Below, piece by piece: positions 9,372 to 17,203 of a DNA stretch of 64,000 nt (the stretch's first letter is position 1; the number at the start of each line of letters is the position of its first letter). Below the pieces are notes generated by a model. It worked only from the letters and a program-made list of their open reading frames with translations. It was not told where the DNA came from and ran no database searches. Location: contig NZ_JAGDXD010000043.1 of NCBI RefSeq assembly GCF_023256255.1, positions 1 to 64,000 of the forward strand, written 5' to 3'. The translations under genes were made by a program, and so were the position numbers. Source of the stretch: Caldivirga sp. (GTDB taxonomy: Archaea; Thermoproteota; Thermoprotei; Thermoproteales; Thermocladiaceae).

Positions 9372-10618
9372 TGCACACTCACCCTCTCGTAGGCGTCTGG
9401 GTCCAGTAACCCATGCCCAGATAGGTTGAACAGTATTACACTACCCCTAGGCATTCTCTTAGCCTCATCAATAACAGCCCTTATTGCATGTGATGACTCA
9501 GGAGCTGGTATAATGCCCTCACTCCGTGCGAATAGGACTCCAGCCTCAAGGGCCTCCTCCTGGGCATATGCCCTAGTTTCAACAATGCCTTCCCTAACAA
9601 GTAGTGATAGGCTTGGGGCTGCTCCATGGTACCTTAACCCGGCGGCGTGGCTTGGTGGTGGTACGTAATTGTGCCCAAGGGTCAGCATCCTAATCATGGG
9701 TAGTAATCCCCCTGAGTCTGGGAAGTCATACTCATACTTACCTTGAGTTAGCTTTGGGGCTGCCTTGGATTCAACTGCAAGAAACCTAGTCTTGTCGAAG
9801 CCTTCACCCCTCAGTTTAGCGCCTATGAATGGGTATGTTAAGCCGGCGAAGTTACTTCCACCACCAACGCAGCCAACCACTAGGTCAGGTTCCTCCGGTA
9901 TTTGGCTGAGGGCCTCTTGCCCAATAACGGTCTGGTGCATTAGGACAAACTCAAGGACGCTACCTGGAATGTACCTCCGTCCCTCACCTTGAAGTACATA
10001 ATCTATTGCCTCACTTATTGCTAAACCTAAGCTACCTGGGTGATTTGGATTAGCCTTAACCGCATCAATACCGTACTTAGTGACCTCACTGGGGCTTGGG
10101 TAAACAGTGGCACCGTAGGTTCTCATGAACATGACCCTCTGTTTCTTACTCAAGTAGGAGCTCCTAGTCATGAAGACTACAGCCTTAATCCCAATTAACG
10201 CGGCGGCTATGGATACCGCTAAGCCCCATTGCCCAGCCCCAGTCTCAGTGGCGACTTCCTTGGCGCCATCCTTAAGGGCATAGTAAACCTGTGGTACGGC
10301 AGTGTTAAGCTTATGTGAACCACCTGGTAATGCACCCTCAAACTTATAATACACCTTAACGCCATTGCCTATTAACCTTTCCAACCCCCTAGCCCTCCTT
10401 AGTGGTGTGGGTCTACCAAGCCTCATGTATATTTCCTTAACCTCATCAGGAATAGGTACGTACATTAATGATGTGAACTCTTGGTGAAGAAGCTCACTTG
10501 GCATTATCCTATTAAGTAGCGCTATCCTGGATTCCCCCTCATATGGATCCATTGGTGGTGGAAGTGGTTTAGGTAGGTCAACTGCAATATTATACCAGTA
10601 GGCTGGGACATTAGTCAT
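9368..10618 (-). CDS. trpB: Tryptophan synthase beta chain, TrpB2 type
   Basis: This 416-residue PLP enzyme joins indole to serine (or phosphoserine). Lys103 in GGSHKLNTA holds PLP, and GCVGGGSNFAG binds its phosphate. The extended N-terminus, EGALPGGSHKLN and the form of the C-terminal part place it in the TrpB2 group rather than TrpB1. It overlaps trpA by 4 nt and is the only beta chain in the operon. Crenarchaeal TrpB2 enzymes encoded next to trpA (TrpB2a) are known to act with TrpA; this is family knowledge applied here. Confidence 0.9.
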   Translation of the reverse strand: MTNVPAYWYNIAVDLPKPLPPPMDPYEGESRIALLNRIMPSELLHQEFTSLMYVPIPDEVKEIYMRLGRPTPLRRARGLERLIGNGVKVYYKFEGALPGGSHKLNTAVPQVYYALKDGAKEVATETGAGQWGLAVSIAAALIGIKAVVFMTRSSYLSKKQRVMFMRTYGATVYPSPSEVTKYGIDAVKANPNHPGSLGLAISEAIDYVLQGEGRRYIPGSVLEFVLMHQTVIGQEALSQIPEEPDLVVGCVGGGSNFAGLTYPFIGAKLRGEGFDKTRFLAVESKAAPKLTQGKYEYDFPDSGGLLPMIRMLTLGHNYVPPPSHAAGLRYHGAAPSLSLLVREGIVETRAYAQEEALEAGVLFARSEGIIPAPESSHAIRAVIDEAKRMPRGSVILFNLSGHGLLDPDAYERVSVQ

Positions 10619-11343
10619 GGTAAACCACCCCTAAGACCCTTAAGGAAGTTTAAGGCATCATTAAGATCATTAATTCTTTGAATGAACGCTGAACCAACAA
10701 CAACACCATCAGCCCCAGCCTTAACTAATGACCTAACCATGTCAGGATTATTAACTGCGAAGCCAACAACTAGGAAGGTGTCGCCTAAAATACCCCTAAT
10801 AGTCACCACGTTCTGCTCAATGTAAATAGGTAACTTAATGCCGGTGGCAGCGTATAGGCCTAGGTATATGAATAATGGTTCCTGTTCACTCAGTCTCCTA
10901 ATTAACCTATAGGGGGTTTTACTTGATATGAAGAAGCTGGGTGTTAATCCACTGCTCCTCATTACTTCAATATATTTATCTATTAATTCAGGGTAGTCGA
11001 ATATTAGGTCAGGGAATAGCACTGTTACTGCTCCAACATCACTAGCAACTTTAGCCACATCATTAAGTGAATTATAGTAGTCACTAATGTAACCCATTAG
11101 CACTGGTACCTTACTGTACTTACTGTAATCATCAACAACCTTAATGGCCTCAAGCCCCATTAGTTCAGCGCCTTGATGAGCCATCCTAATAACTGGCCCA
11201 TCATACTTAGGGTCACGGGTTGGTATACCAATCTCCAGGAAGTCCACCAGGCCCTTTATCTTATCAAGGACTTCTATGAAGCGTCTACTGCTTGGGTATG
11301 TTGCAGTTAAATATAGGCCCAAGGCGGGCCTACTTATACCCAT
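10615..11343 (-). CDS. trpA: Tryptophan synthase alpha chain
   Basis: TrpA cleaves indole-3-glycerol phosphate to indole. Catalytic Glu37 is in DFLEIGIP and Asp48 in KYDGPVIR, matching Glu49 and Asp60 of the bacterial enzyme. VVGFAVNNPD and ADGVVVGSAF form the phosphate site. At 242 residues it is shorter than the usual 265 or so, as in other crenarchaeal TrpA proteins that pair with TrpB2. It is the first gene of the operon. A TATA-like box at 11381-11392 and a GAGG before the ATG suggest a short leader. Confidence 0.92.
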   Translation of the reverse strand: MGISRPALGLYLTATYPSSRRFIEVLDKIKGLVDFLEIGIPTRDPKYDGPVIRMAHQGAELMGLEAIKVVDDYSKYSKVPVLMGYISDYYNSLNDVAKVASDVGAVTVLFPDLIFDYPELIDKYIEVMRSSGLTPSFFISSKTPYRLIRRLSEQEPLFIYLGLYAATGIKLPIYIEQNVVTIRGILGDTFLVVGFAVNNPDMVRSLVKAGADGVVVGSAFIQRINDLNDALNFLKGLRGGLP

Positions 11344-11380
11344 TGGAGCTTACCGTCCCTCATAGGTGTAGTTCAGTTAA

Positions 11381-11392
11381 CTATTTTTAAGC
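11381..11392 (-). promoter_or_regulatory. TATA-like box of the trp operon
   Basis: GCTTAAAAATAG on the minus strand sits about 45 nt before the trpA ATG, allowing a leader of roughly 20 nt that contains GAGG. It is divergent from the aldo/keto reductase promoter 50 bp away. Confidence 0.5.
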
Positions 11393-11439
11393 ATTACTGC
11401 GCTATAAACGCTAAAGTGAACATTATTGGACATGAAATG

Positions 11440-11448
11440 TTTTAAAAA
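11440..11448 (+). promoter_or_regulatory. TATA-like box of the aldo/keto reductase gene
   Basis: TTTTAAAAA centred 26 nt before the ATG at 11470 fits a leaderless archaeal promoter. Confidence 0.5.
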
Positions 11449-11469
11449 CTAAGGCCCAGTAGCTGACTT

Positions 11470-12495
11470 ATGCAGTATGTTAAGCTTGGTTGGTCTGGGG
11501 TTAAGGTTTCGCAACTATGCTTAGGCACCTGGTACCTGCCTAGGCTTAATGAGAGGGATGAGTACGGTGTTCATAAGGTTGATGTTAATACAACCATTAA
11601 AATCATGAGGAGGGCTTATGATGAGGGAATCAACTGCATCGACACGGCTAACAGGTACCATGGGGCAATGGCGCCCGTCGACCTTAACCACGTGGGCAAC
11701 TCGGAGAAAGTCGTTGGTGAATTCCTGAAGACTGTGGACAGGGAGTCCATTGTATTAGCCACTAAGGTTAGGGGACAGATGGCTCCTTGGCCTAATGGTG
11801 AGGGGTTGTCTAGGAAGCACATTAGGTGGCAGATTAAGGAATCATTAAGGAGACTTGGCTTAGAGTACGTTGACCTATATCAAATACATGCCCCCGATCC
11901 TGATACTCCTAAGATTGAGACTCTTAGGACTCTTAACTACCTTGTTGAGGATGGTTTAGTCAACTACATTGGTGAAAGCAATCACCCAGCCCACGACATA
12001 GTAGAATTCATGGAACTAGCCGATAAGCATAACCTAGAGCCATTCACAACAATGCAGGAGGTTTACAATGTCCTCAGTAGGGATATTGAGAGAGACAAGA
12101 TACCTGTAGCCAAGAGGTACGGCATGGCAATACTAGCCTACTCACCCCTAGCCCAAGGAGTATTAACAGGCAAGTACGTTGACTTCAACACTAAGAAGTG
12201 GACCACACCCAGTGATTCAAGGGCAGCAATATCAAGTGGCCTACAAGGGTACTTCAATGATAGGAACCTTAAGATTCTCCTTGAGCTTAATGAAATAGCT
12301 AAGTCCAAGGGAGCTACCTTAAGTCAAGTCTCATTGGCATGGTTAATAAGCATGCAGGAGAGGTTCGGAGTCAATATAATACCCATCATAGGGGTAAGCA
12401 GAATGGAGCACCTTGAGGACAATTTAGGGGCATTAAACGTGAAGCTAAGCCAAGACGATTTAAAGAGAATTGATGAGGTCTTAAAGACTCAGTAG
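11470..12495 (+). CDS. Aldo/keto reductase
   Basis: A 341-residue NAD(P)H-dependent oxidoreductase of the AKR fold. The tetrad is visible: Asp and Tyr in CIDTANRYHG, Lys in IVLATKV, and His in DLYQIHAPD. The C-terminal IIPIIGVSRMEHLEDNLGAL is the cofactor phosphate-binding part. It resembles the YdbC/potassium-channel beta subunit-like branch. The substrate cannot be told. It is a single-gene unit, divergent from the trp operon. Confidence 0.88.
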   Translation: MQYVKLGWSGVKVSQLCLGTWYLPRLNERDEYGVHKVDVNTTIKIMRRAYDEGINCIDTANRYHGAMAPVDLNHVGNSEKVVGEFLKTVDRESIVLATKVRGQMAPWPNGEGLSRKHIRWQIKESLRRLGLEYVDLYQIHAPDPDTPKIETLRTLNYLVEDGLVNYIGESNHPAHDIVEFMELADKHNLEPFTTMQEVYNVLSRDIERDKIPVAKRYGMAILAYSPLAQGVLTGKYVDFNTKKWTTPSDSRAAISSGLQGYFNDRNLKILLELNEIAKSKGATLSQVSLAWLISMQERFGVNIIPIIGVSRMEHLEDNLGALNVKLSQDDLKRIDEVLKTQ

Positions 12496-12802
12496 CTAAA
12501 TAATTCACTACGGTCTAAGTTAATCATTATTCATGATTAATAGTTGAGATTAAAGGCCATGAATCTACTTTATCAATTTAATTCACACATAATGATTAAT
12601 CAAGCAATGAAGTAAATTAATGCACGTTAGAATCACTAAGTGGATTTTCGCAGAAATGTTCACGGAGTCAATTTAACCTTATAATGCTCATTAATGGAAC
12701 CTTATTCGTATAATCCGCTACGTTAAGATCTGGTTAAGAACCATAGATTAAGGTAATTACGATGTAATGCTTTTATAGGAATTAAATAGAGTTCATTAAT
12801 AT
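12496..12802. other. AT-rich intergenic stretch
   Basis: 307 bp with no credible gene. It is very rich in A and T and contains several near-copies of TTAATCATTA or ATGATTAAT (about 12520-12600). The only clear signal is the Rieske gene promoter at its right end. Confidence 0.4.
12771..12780 (+). promoter_or_regulatory. TATA-like box of the Rieske oxygenase gene
   Basis: TTTTATAGGA lies about 27 nt before the ATG at 12803, as expected for a leaderless transcript. Confidence 0.5.
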
Positions 12803-13768
12803 ATGTGGCTTGCAGTTCTTTCATCAAATGAATTAAGGAAGGGTAAACCCCTTGGTGTTAGAAGGCTTGGCCTTGACTTAGTGTTTTGGCGAGATGAGTC
12901 AGGTAAAGTTAATGCACTACTTGATAATTGCCCACATAGGCATGCCAAGTTATCTCTAGGTAAAGTGATTGACGGTAACATTCAGTGTCCATACCATGGA
13001 TTTGAATTCAATGGTTCAGGGAATGTTGTCAAGATCCCTGCCCTAGGTAGTGCATCGGAAATGCCTAAGTACTTAAAGGCTTTTCCTATTCCAGTGCATG
13101 AGGATTATGGCATCATTTGGATTTGGTATGGTGACGGTAATCCAAGTGATTCACCAAGGTTCTTTAACGATATGAGGGGATTAACCGTGTACTCTGAGAT
13201 AAGTGAGGTGTGGGGTGTATCTTTACCTAGGGCTGTTGAGAATCAGCTGGATGTTTTTCACTTGCCTTTCGTTCATTATAATACGATAGGTAGGGGAGGT
13301 AGGACGCTTGTGAATGGGCCATTAGTTAAAATTATCGATGAATACTCCTTCATTGTTTACCCATTTAATGAAGTAGATAGGGGTCAAAGACCCTTAAGGA
13401 GTAGTCAAATAGATGCAAGCTTGTTAAGGAATTACTTATGGTTCATTTACCCAAACCTTTGGGAGAACTACGTATCAGAGGGCATGAGAATAGTGGCATT
13501 CTTCGCACCTATTAATGCAACCAACACTAAAATATATGTACGCCTATACATGGATGTTACTGGGATTAAGATGATTGATAAGATACTAACTAAGTTACTA
13601 ATGCCCTTCAACGCATATGTACTTCATCAAGACCGTAGGGTAGTGCTTACTCAGGATAATGATGTGAAACGTGATAAATTGATTCATGCAGATTACCCGA
13701 TAGCACTATATAGGAGGATGCTCTTCAAGGATGTGGAGTTAAATAAGTTACTAAGCGCTTCGCGTTAA
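12803..13768 (+). CDS. Rieske non-heme iron oxygenase
   Basis: A 321-residue protein with both parts of an oxygenase alpha subunit. The [2Fe-2S] Rieske site is Cys43-x-His45 (DNCPHRHA) and Cys62-x2-His65 (QCPYHGFEF). The mononuclear iron site is NQLDVFHLPFVH with Asp150, His153 and His158. HQDRRVVLTQD near the C-terminus is also typical. Such enzymes insert oxygen into aromatic or lipid-like substrates, taking electrons from a separate reductase; none is encoded nearby. It stands alone in an AT-rich setting. Oxygen dependence is unexpected if the host is mainly anaerobic, so microaerobic use or recent acquisition should be considered. Confidence 0.85.
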   Translation: MWLAVLSSNELRKGKPLGVRRLGLDLVFWRDESGKVNALLDNCPHRHAKLSLGKVIDGNIQCPYHGFEFNGSGNVVKIPALGSASEMPKYLKAFPIPVHEDYGIIWIWYGDGNPSDSPRFFNDMRGLTVYSEISEVWGVSLPRAVENQLDVFHLPFVHYNTIGRGGRTLVNGPLVKIIDEYSFIVYPFNEVDRGQRPLRSSQIDASLLRNYLWFIYPNLWENYVSEGMRIVAFFAPINATNTKIYVRLYMDVTGIKMIDKILTKLLMPFNAYVLHQDRRVVLTQDNDVKRDKLIHADYPIALYRRMLFKDVELNKLLSASR

Positions 13769-13789
13769 CTAGGTTACTTGCTAATTAAT

Positions 13790-14749
13790 CTAACTAACTA
13801 GGGAGGTAATCCTCTTAATTAACCTAGAGTACACCTTCTCTGGTGGTAATTCACTGCTTGGTATTAGGGGCGCTAGCCTACCCATGACGGCATCAATGCT
13901 TATGTTTAACCCGTAGTTTGACTTGAAGTACCTTAGTATTATGTTGAGATCCCTCATGAGGATAGTCTTGGATCCCTTAACATTAGCGTACATCCATTGT
14001 GGCCAATCTATTATCGTTATCTTCTCGCTACTTGGGTTAACTAGTATATTGTACTCGTTTAAGTCACCGTGGATTACGTTTATCCTTAGGAGATCCTCGA
14101 TTGCTGAAATAATCTGCTCAAGAACGCTCTCTGGGTTACTTAACCTAATCTTAAACAGTTCAATGCCATTAATGTACTCCATAGCCACCAAGTGTCTCGT
14201 AATAGCCCTGGGTTTTGGTACAGGTACCTTAGCCCTATAGGCCTCAGTAAGGGCCATGTACTCCATGTGGGCTGATATCTTGGCTTCATAAAGCCAAGTA
14301 ATGTGCCTCCTCTCCCCAATCCAAACCCTATACTTTCTAGTATTCCTAAAGCTAACCCTACCAATCCTGTGAAACTTCAACGCATACTTATCTCCACTTG
14401 ATGACTCAGCGGCATAAACGTCTGATTCCTTACCAACCCCAAGAGGCGTAGGGGCTATAGCATCTATGACGCCTCTCTTAACCATAGTGTGGATTGACAA
14501 TATGTCGTATGCCGGGAAAGTTAACCTAACATTATCAGGACCCCTCCTAACCAGTAGTTTAAGCTTATTCATCTTGGAAATGGACTTATTAATAACCTCC
14601 TCACTTAAGTTCATGTATTTGACAATCCTCCTAACCGGGACATATTCATAATTCCTGTGAAGAACCTCAATTACCCTAAGAACCCTTAAATCAAGTTTAC
14701 TTAATTCATTATAGGACGCTACTACATTACTTATGCTCATGCACTTCAC
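13790..14749 (-). CDS. rio2: RIO2-type protein kinase
   Basis: A 319-residue atypical kinase needed for small-subunit ribosome maturation in archaea and eukaryotes. Residues 1-90 form the RIO2-specific winged helix. The kinase part has the ATP loop LGVGKESDVY, Lys125 in YALKFHRIGRVSF, the catalytic loop HGDLNEYN (Asp229) and the metal-binding Asp248 in IIDWPQ. Overlap with the upstream PUA gene is 23 nt if MKCMSISN is used; starting at the internal ATG (14740) reduces it to 14 nt. It is the last gene of an operon with the PUA protein and a small unknown protein. Confidence 0.93.
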   Translation of the reverse strand: MKCMSISNVVASYNELSKLDLRVLRVIEVLHRNYEYVPVRRIVKYMNLSEEVINKSISKMNKLKLLVRRGPDNVRLTFPAYDILSIHTMVKRGVIDAIAPTPLGVGKESDVYAAESSSGDKYALKFHRIGRVSFRNTRKYRVWIGERRHITWLYEAKISAHMEYMALTEAYRAKVPVPKPRAITRHLVAMEYINGIELFKIRLSNPESVLEQIISAIEDLLRINVIHGDLNEYNILVNPSSEKITIIDWPQWMYANVKGSKTILMRDLNIILRYFKSNYGLNISIDAVMGRLAPLIPSSELPPEKVYSRLIKRITSLVS

Positions 14750-15251
14750 TCATTAATCTCCAAACCTCATCATCAATGTGGTGAATATTCTTAAGCACCT
14801 TCCCCCTACTCATGTTAAGAACCTCATCACTATTGTATAAACTAACCGTAACAGCTATGATCCTTCCCCCAGGACTCTTAACTAAGACCACGTCACCGGT
14901 CTTAAAAGACCCAATTAATTCCCTTATTCCAGGTCTCATTACATCAGCCCCAGTGGCTATTGGCTTAACCGCCCCTTCATCAACTTGAACCACTGGGTAA
15001 TGCTTCACTAATGATGGGTACTTATTGGCTGCAAGCAGTGTTGGGTACATTAAGCTAACATTGGAGTTATTTACATTAACCATTGCCTTAACCAGCGCAG
15101 CATCATTCATAATCCTATATATTTCCAATACGTCACTAACCTTGATGACTTCAGCCTCATCAATGGTTCCATAAACCTCGCTTAACCATGGAACTTCATT
15201 AATGAGCTTCTTAATATCCTTCTTACTGAGCATGTGCCTATTAATAACCAT
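14727..15251 (-). CDS. PUA-domain RNA-binding protein
   Basis: The protein starts best at MVINRHMLSKKDIKKL (174 residues), because a start at 15296 would overlap the upstream gene and add an unconserved tail. The N-terminal RHMLSKKDIKKL part is the pre-PUA region seen in archaeal relatives of MCT-1/Tma20. The C-terminal half (about 85-165: IATGADVMRPGIREL, GDVVLVKSPGGRIIAV) is the PUA fold that binds structured RNA. Eukaryotic relatives act in translation and ribosome recycling. It is coupled to rio2, which fits a ribosome-related job. Confidence 0.82.
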   Translation of the reverse strand: MVINRHMLSKKDIKKLINEVPWLSEVYGTIDEAEVIKVSDVLEIYRIMNDAALVKAMVNVNNSNVSLMYPTLLAANKYPSLVKHYPVVQVDEGAVKPIATGADVMRPGIRELIGSFKTGDVVLVKSPGGRIIAVTVSLYNSDEVLNMSRGKVLKNIHHIDDEVWRLMSEVHEHK

Positions 15252-15261
15252 AAACCCCCCT

Positions 15262-15507
15262 CTAAACACATATTGAGTCAGTGAAGCGTTTAGCAATATC
15301 CCTAGCCTCCTCCAGACTATTAGTCACCTCAACGCATGCCTGCTCTTCATCAACCATGTAAACAAGGTACTTATCCCTAAGCCTAAATACCTTAGCCTGG
15401 GCGAAGCAGTTCTCCTCAATCATTGTCCTGTAGGTTTCAATTGGTTCATTGTACTCAGCATTAGCCTCCTTAAGTAATTCCTCAACCCTAGCCTTACCGC
15501 ACTCCAC
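15262..15507 (-). CDS. Small hypothetical protein, first gene of the PUA-rio2 operon
   Basis: An 81-residue, mostly alpha/beta protein that I do not recognise. It has four cysteines (about residues 3, 34, 58 and 80) that do not form a CxxC motif. The stop lies 10 nt before the chosen start of the PUA gene, so they share a transcript. Its coupling to two ribosome-linked genes is the only clue to function. Confidence 0.65.
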   Translation of the reverse strand: MECGKARVEELLKEANAEYNEPIETYRTMIEENCFAQAKVFRLRDKYLVYMVDEEQACVEVTNSLEEARDIAKRFTDSICV

Positions 15508-15575
15508 ACTGCAATAGGGTTGAGCAGGCTTTTAAACCATACACCTGAACTGTATGGTTAATGGTTTGAGCAGTA

Positions 15576-15755
15576 CTAAACGGGAACCAGTAGGTAAAGT
15601 AGTATGACTATTATTGGCACAGCTAACCCAATCATTATAGTTACTGTTGGCGGTATCTTAACCTTCTCAATCTCCTTAACATCCCTAAACATAAGTAAGC
15701 CCGCGCTCATTAAGGGTTGCATACCAGTATTCCTCCTCCTACGCCTAGTTGACAT
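15576..15755 (-). CDS. secG: Preprotein translocase subunit SecG (Sec61 beta)
   Basis: A 59-residue protein, short enough to be missed by length cut-offs. It starts MSTRRRRRNTGMQPLMSAGL, continues LMFRDVKEIEKVKIPP and ends with a single membrane helix (VTIMIGLAVPIIVILLYLL). This is the archaeal Sec61 beta layout: a basic N-terminus, the 'AGL-x-F' stretch with acidic residues and a C-terminal anchor. It is the small subunit of the SecYE translocon. A TATA-like box lies about 28 nt before the ATG (15777-15790). The plus-strand frame over the same bases is a shadow. Confidence 0.87.
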   Translation of the reverse strand: MSTRRRRRNTGMQPLMSAGLLMFRDVKEIEKVKIPPTVTIMIGLAVPIIVILLYLLVPV

Positions 15756-15776
15756 TAAACTCAGTTACTTAAACTG

Positions 15777-15790
15777 GTTTATTTAACTTT
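15777..15790 (-). promoter_or_regulatory. TATA-like box of secG
   Basis: AAAGTTAAATAAAC on the minus strand, centred about 28 nt before the secG ATG, fits a leaderless start. Confidence 0.45.
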
Positions 15791-16051
15791 CCGTTTGCTC
15801 CTGTATCCTCATTTTAACTTCCATTGACTATGCTTCACTGGTACATGGATTCACTAGTAGTTGCCGAGCTTAATGGCATGAGGCTCCACTAATCTAATAG
15901 GCCTAGGTGAGGCGTTCACTACCCAGGTGGGTTCTAAGCGGAGGATGTTCTTCAAAGCTTATGAAGCACCTTGAGGAAACTAAGAAAATACCCTAATACT
16001 TCATTATGCCAAGGCGTGAGCGTTTAAATTCTCTAGCACATAAGGCAAAGT

Positions 16052-17203
16052 ATGAGTGCTTTTCCTGAACCGCCGCGGGATGTGTATGATATGATTAGGA
16101 ATGGTGTAGCCATAGTTGCTCACCCACTTGCCTTAACTAGGGATAGGAGGATTGATGAATCTAGGCAGAGAGCCTTAACAATATACTACCTAGTTTCAGG
16201 GGCTGGGGGAGTGGCGATTGGTGTCCACACTACTCAGTTTAAGGTTCATGAGAATGGTATGTATGAACCCCTACTTAAGATTACTGCTGAGACTATTGAT
16301 CAATGCAGTGGGAGGGTTGGTAAGGTTGTTAAGGTGGCTGGCATTGTTGGTAATACACAGCAGGCAGTTAAGGAGGCTAGGTTAGCCTATGGGCTTGGTT
16401 ACCATGCTGGGTTAGTTAGCCTACATAGCCTAGCTGGGGAGCCTCAGGATAGGATTATTGAACATGTGAAGGCCGTAGCCAGGGAGATACCGGTCTTCGG
16501 TTTCTACCTTCAACCAGCAGTGGGTGGTGTTAGGCTTAGTTACGGCTTCTGGAGGAGACTTATTGAGGAGGTTGAGAACATGGTTGCCATTAAGGTCGCT
16601 CCCTTCAACCGGTACGCTACCATTGATGTTGCAAGGGCTGTGGCTGATGCTGGTAAGGTTGGGGAGGTTGCCTTATACACGGGTAATGATGATAATATAA
16701 TTATTGACCTATTAACCAAGTTCAAGTTCACTGATAGGCGTGGAGGCATTAATGAGGTTAAGGTAGTGGGTGGGTTACTTGGCCACTGGTCCTTCTGGAC
16801 TAAGAGATCCATGGAGATATTTAGGCTTGTTAAGTCAGTGGCTGAATCAGAGCATATACCTAAGGAATTACTAACCCTAAGCGCCCAAATTACTGATGTT
16901 AATGGTGCAGTGTTTGATGCTGCCAATGACTTCAAGGGAGTGATACCAGGTATTAATGAGGTTCTCAGGAGGAGTCGCCTACTTACTGGTAGGTGGACGC
17001 TTAACCAGGATGAGGACTTGTCCCCAGGGCAACTTGAGGAAATCAACAGGGTTTACTCATCTTACCCGCACCTTAGGGATGATGACTTCACTGTGAAGCA
17101 CGTTGATGAGTGGATTAGGGGTGAGTGCACTGGGTGGGGTGAATTAAGGGAGTTAAGCTTAAGTGATGTTAAGCTAATGTTAAGTGGTGCTTATGGTCGT
17201 TGA
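16052..17203 (+). CDS. Dihydrodipicolinate synthase-family lyase/aldolase
   Basis: A 383-residue TIM-barrel enzyme of the DapA/NAL class I aldolase superfamily, about 90 residues longer than DapA at the C-terminus. Lys181 in VAIKVAPFNRYAT is the Schiff-base lysine, and GFYLQPAVGG (about 150-159) takes the place of the YNxP motif. GAGGVAIGVHTTQF occupies the position of the GTTGE loop, which is changed, so it is unlikely to make dihydrodipicolinate. It overlaps the ceramidase-like gene by 20 nt. Together they may split and hydrolyse a carbonyl- or amide-containing substrate, which is not known. Confidence 0.8.
   Translation: MSAFPEPPRDVYDMIRNGVAIVAHPLALTRDRRIDESRQRALTIYYLVSGAGGVAIGVHTTQFKVHENGMYEPLLKITAETIDQCSGRVGKVVKVAGIVGNTQQAVKEARLAYGLGYHAGLVSLHSLAGEPQDRIIEHVKAVAREIPVFGFYLQPAVGGVRLSYGFWRRLIEEVENMVAIKVAPFNRYATIDVARAVADAGKVGEVALYTGNDDNIIIDLLTKFKFTDRRGGINEVKVVGGLLGHWSFWTKRSMEIFRLVKSVAESEHIPKELLTLSAQITDVNGAVFDAANDFKGVIPGINEVLRRSRLLTGRWTLNQDEDLSPGQLEEINRVYSSYPHLRDDDFTVKHVDEWIRGECTGWGELRELSLSDVKLMLSGAYGR

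Noticed and set aside
12496-12802. Repeated TTAATCATTA-like words, considered as a CRISPR or direct-repeat array
   Set aside because: Short, imperfect and irregularly spaced; they fit low-complexity AT-rich DNA.
14140-14364. 74-residue minus-strand frame inside rio2
   Set aside because: Different frame of the same strand over conserved kinase sequence; no independent support.
15604-15786. 60-residue plus-strand frame
   Set aside because: It is the antisense shadow of secG, which has the better protein match and promoter.
15855-15960. Stretch with tRNA-Leu-like D-arm text (GTTGCCGAGC ... GAGGC)
   Set aside because: No matching acceptor stem, no foldable anticodon arm and a poor T-arm, so neither a whole tRNA nor a split-tRNA half can be supported.
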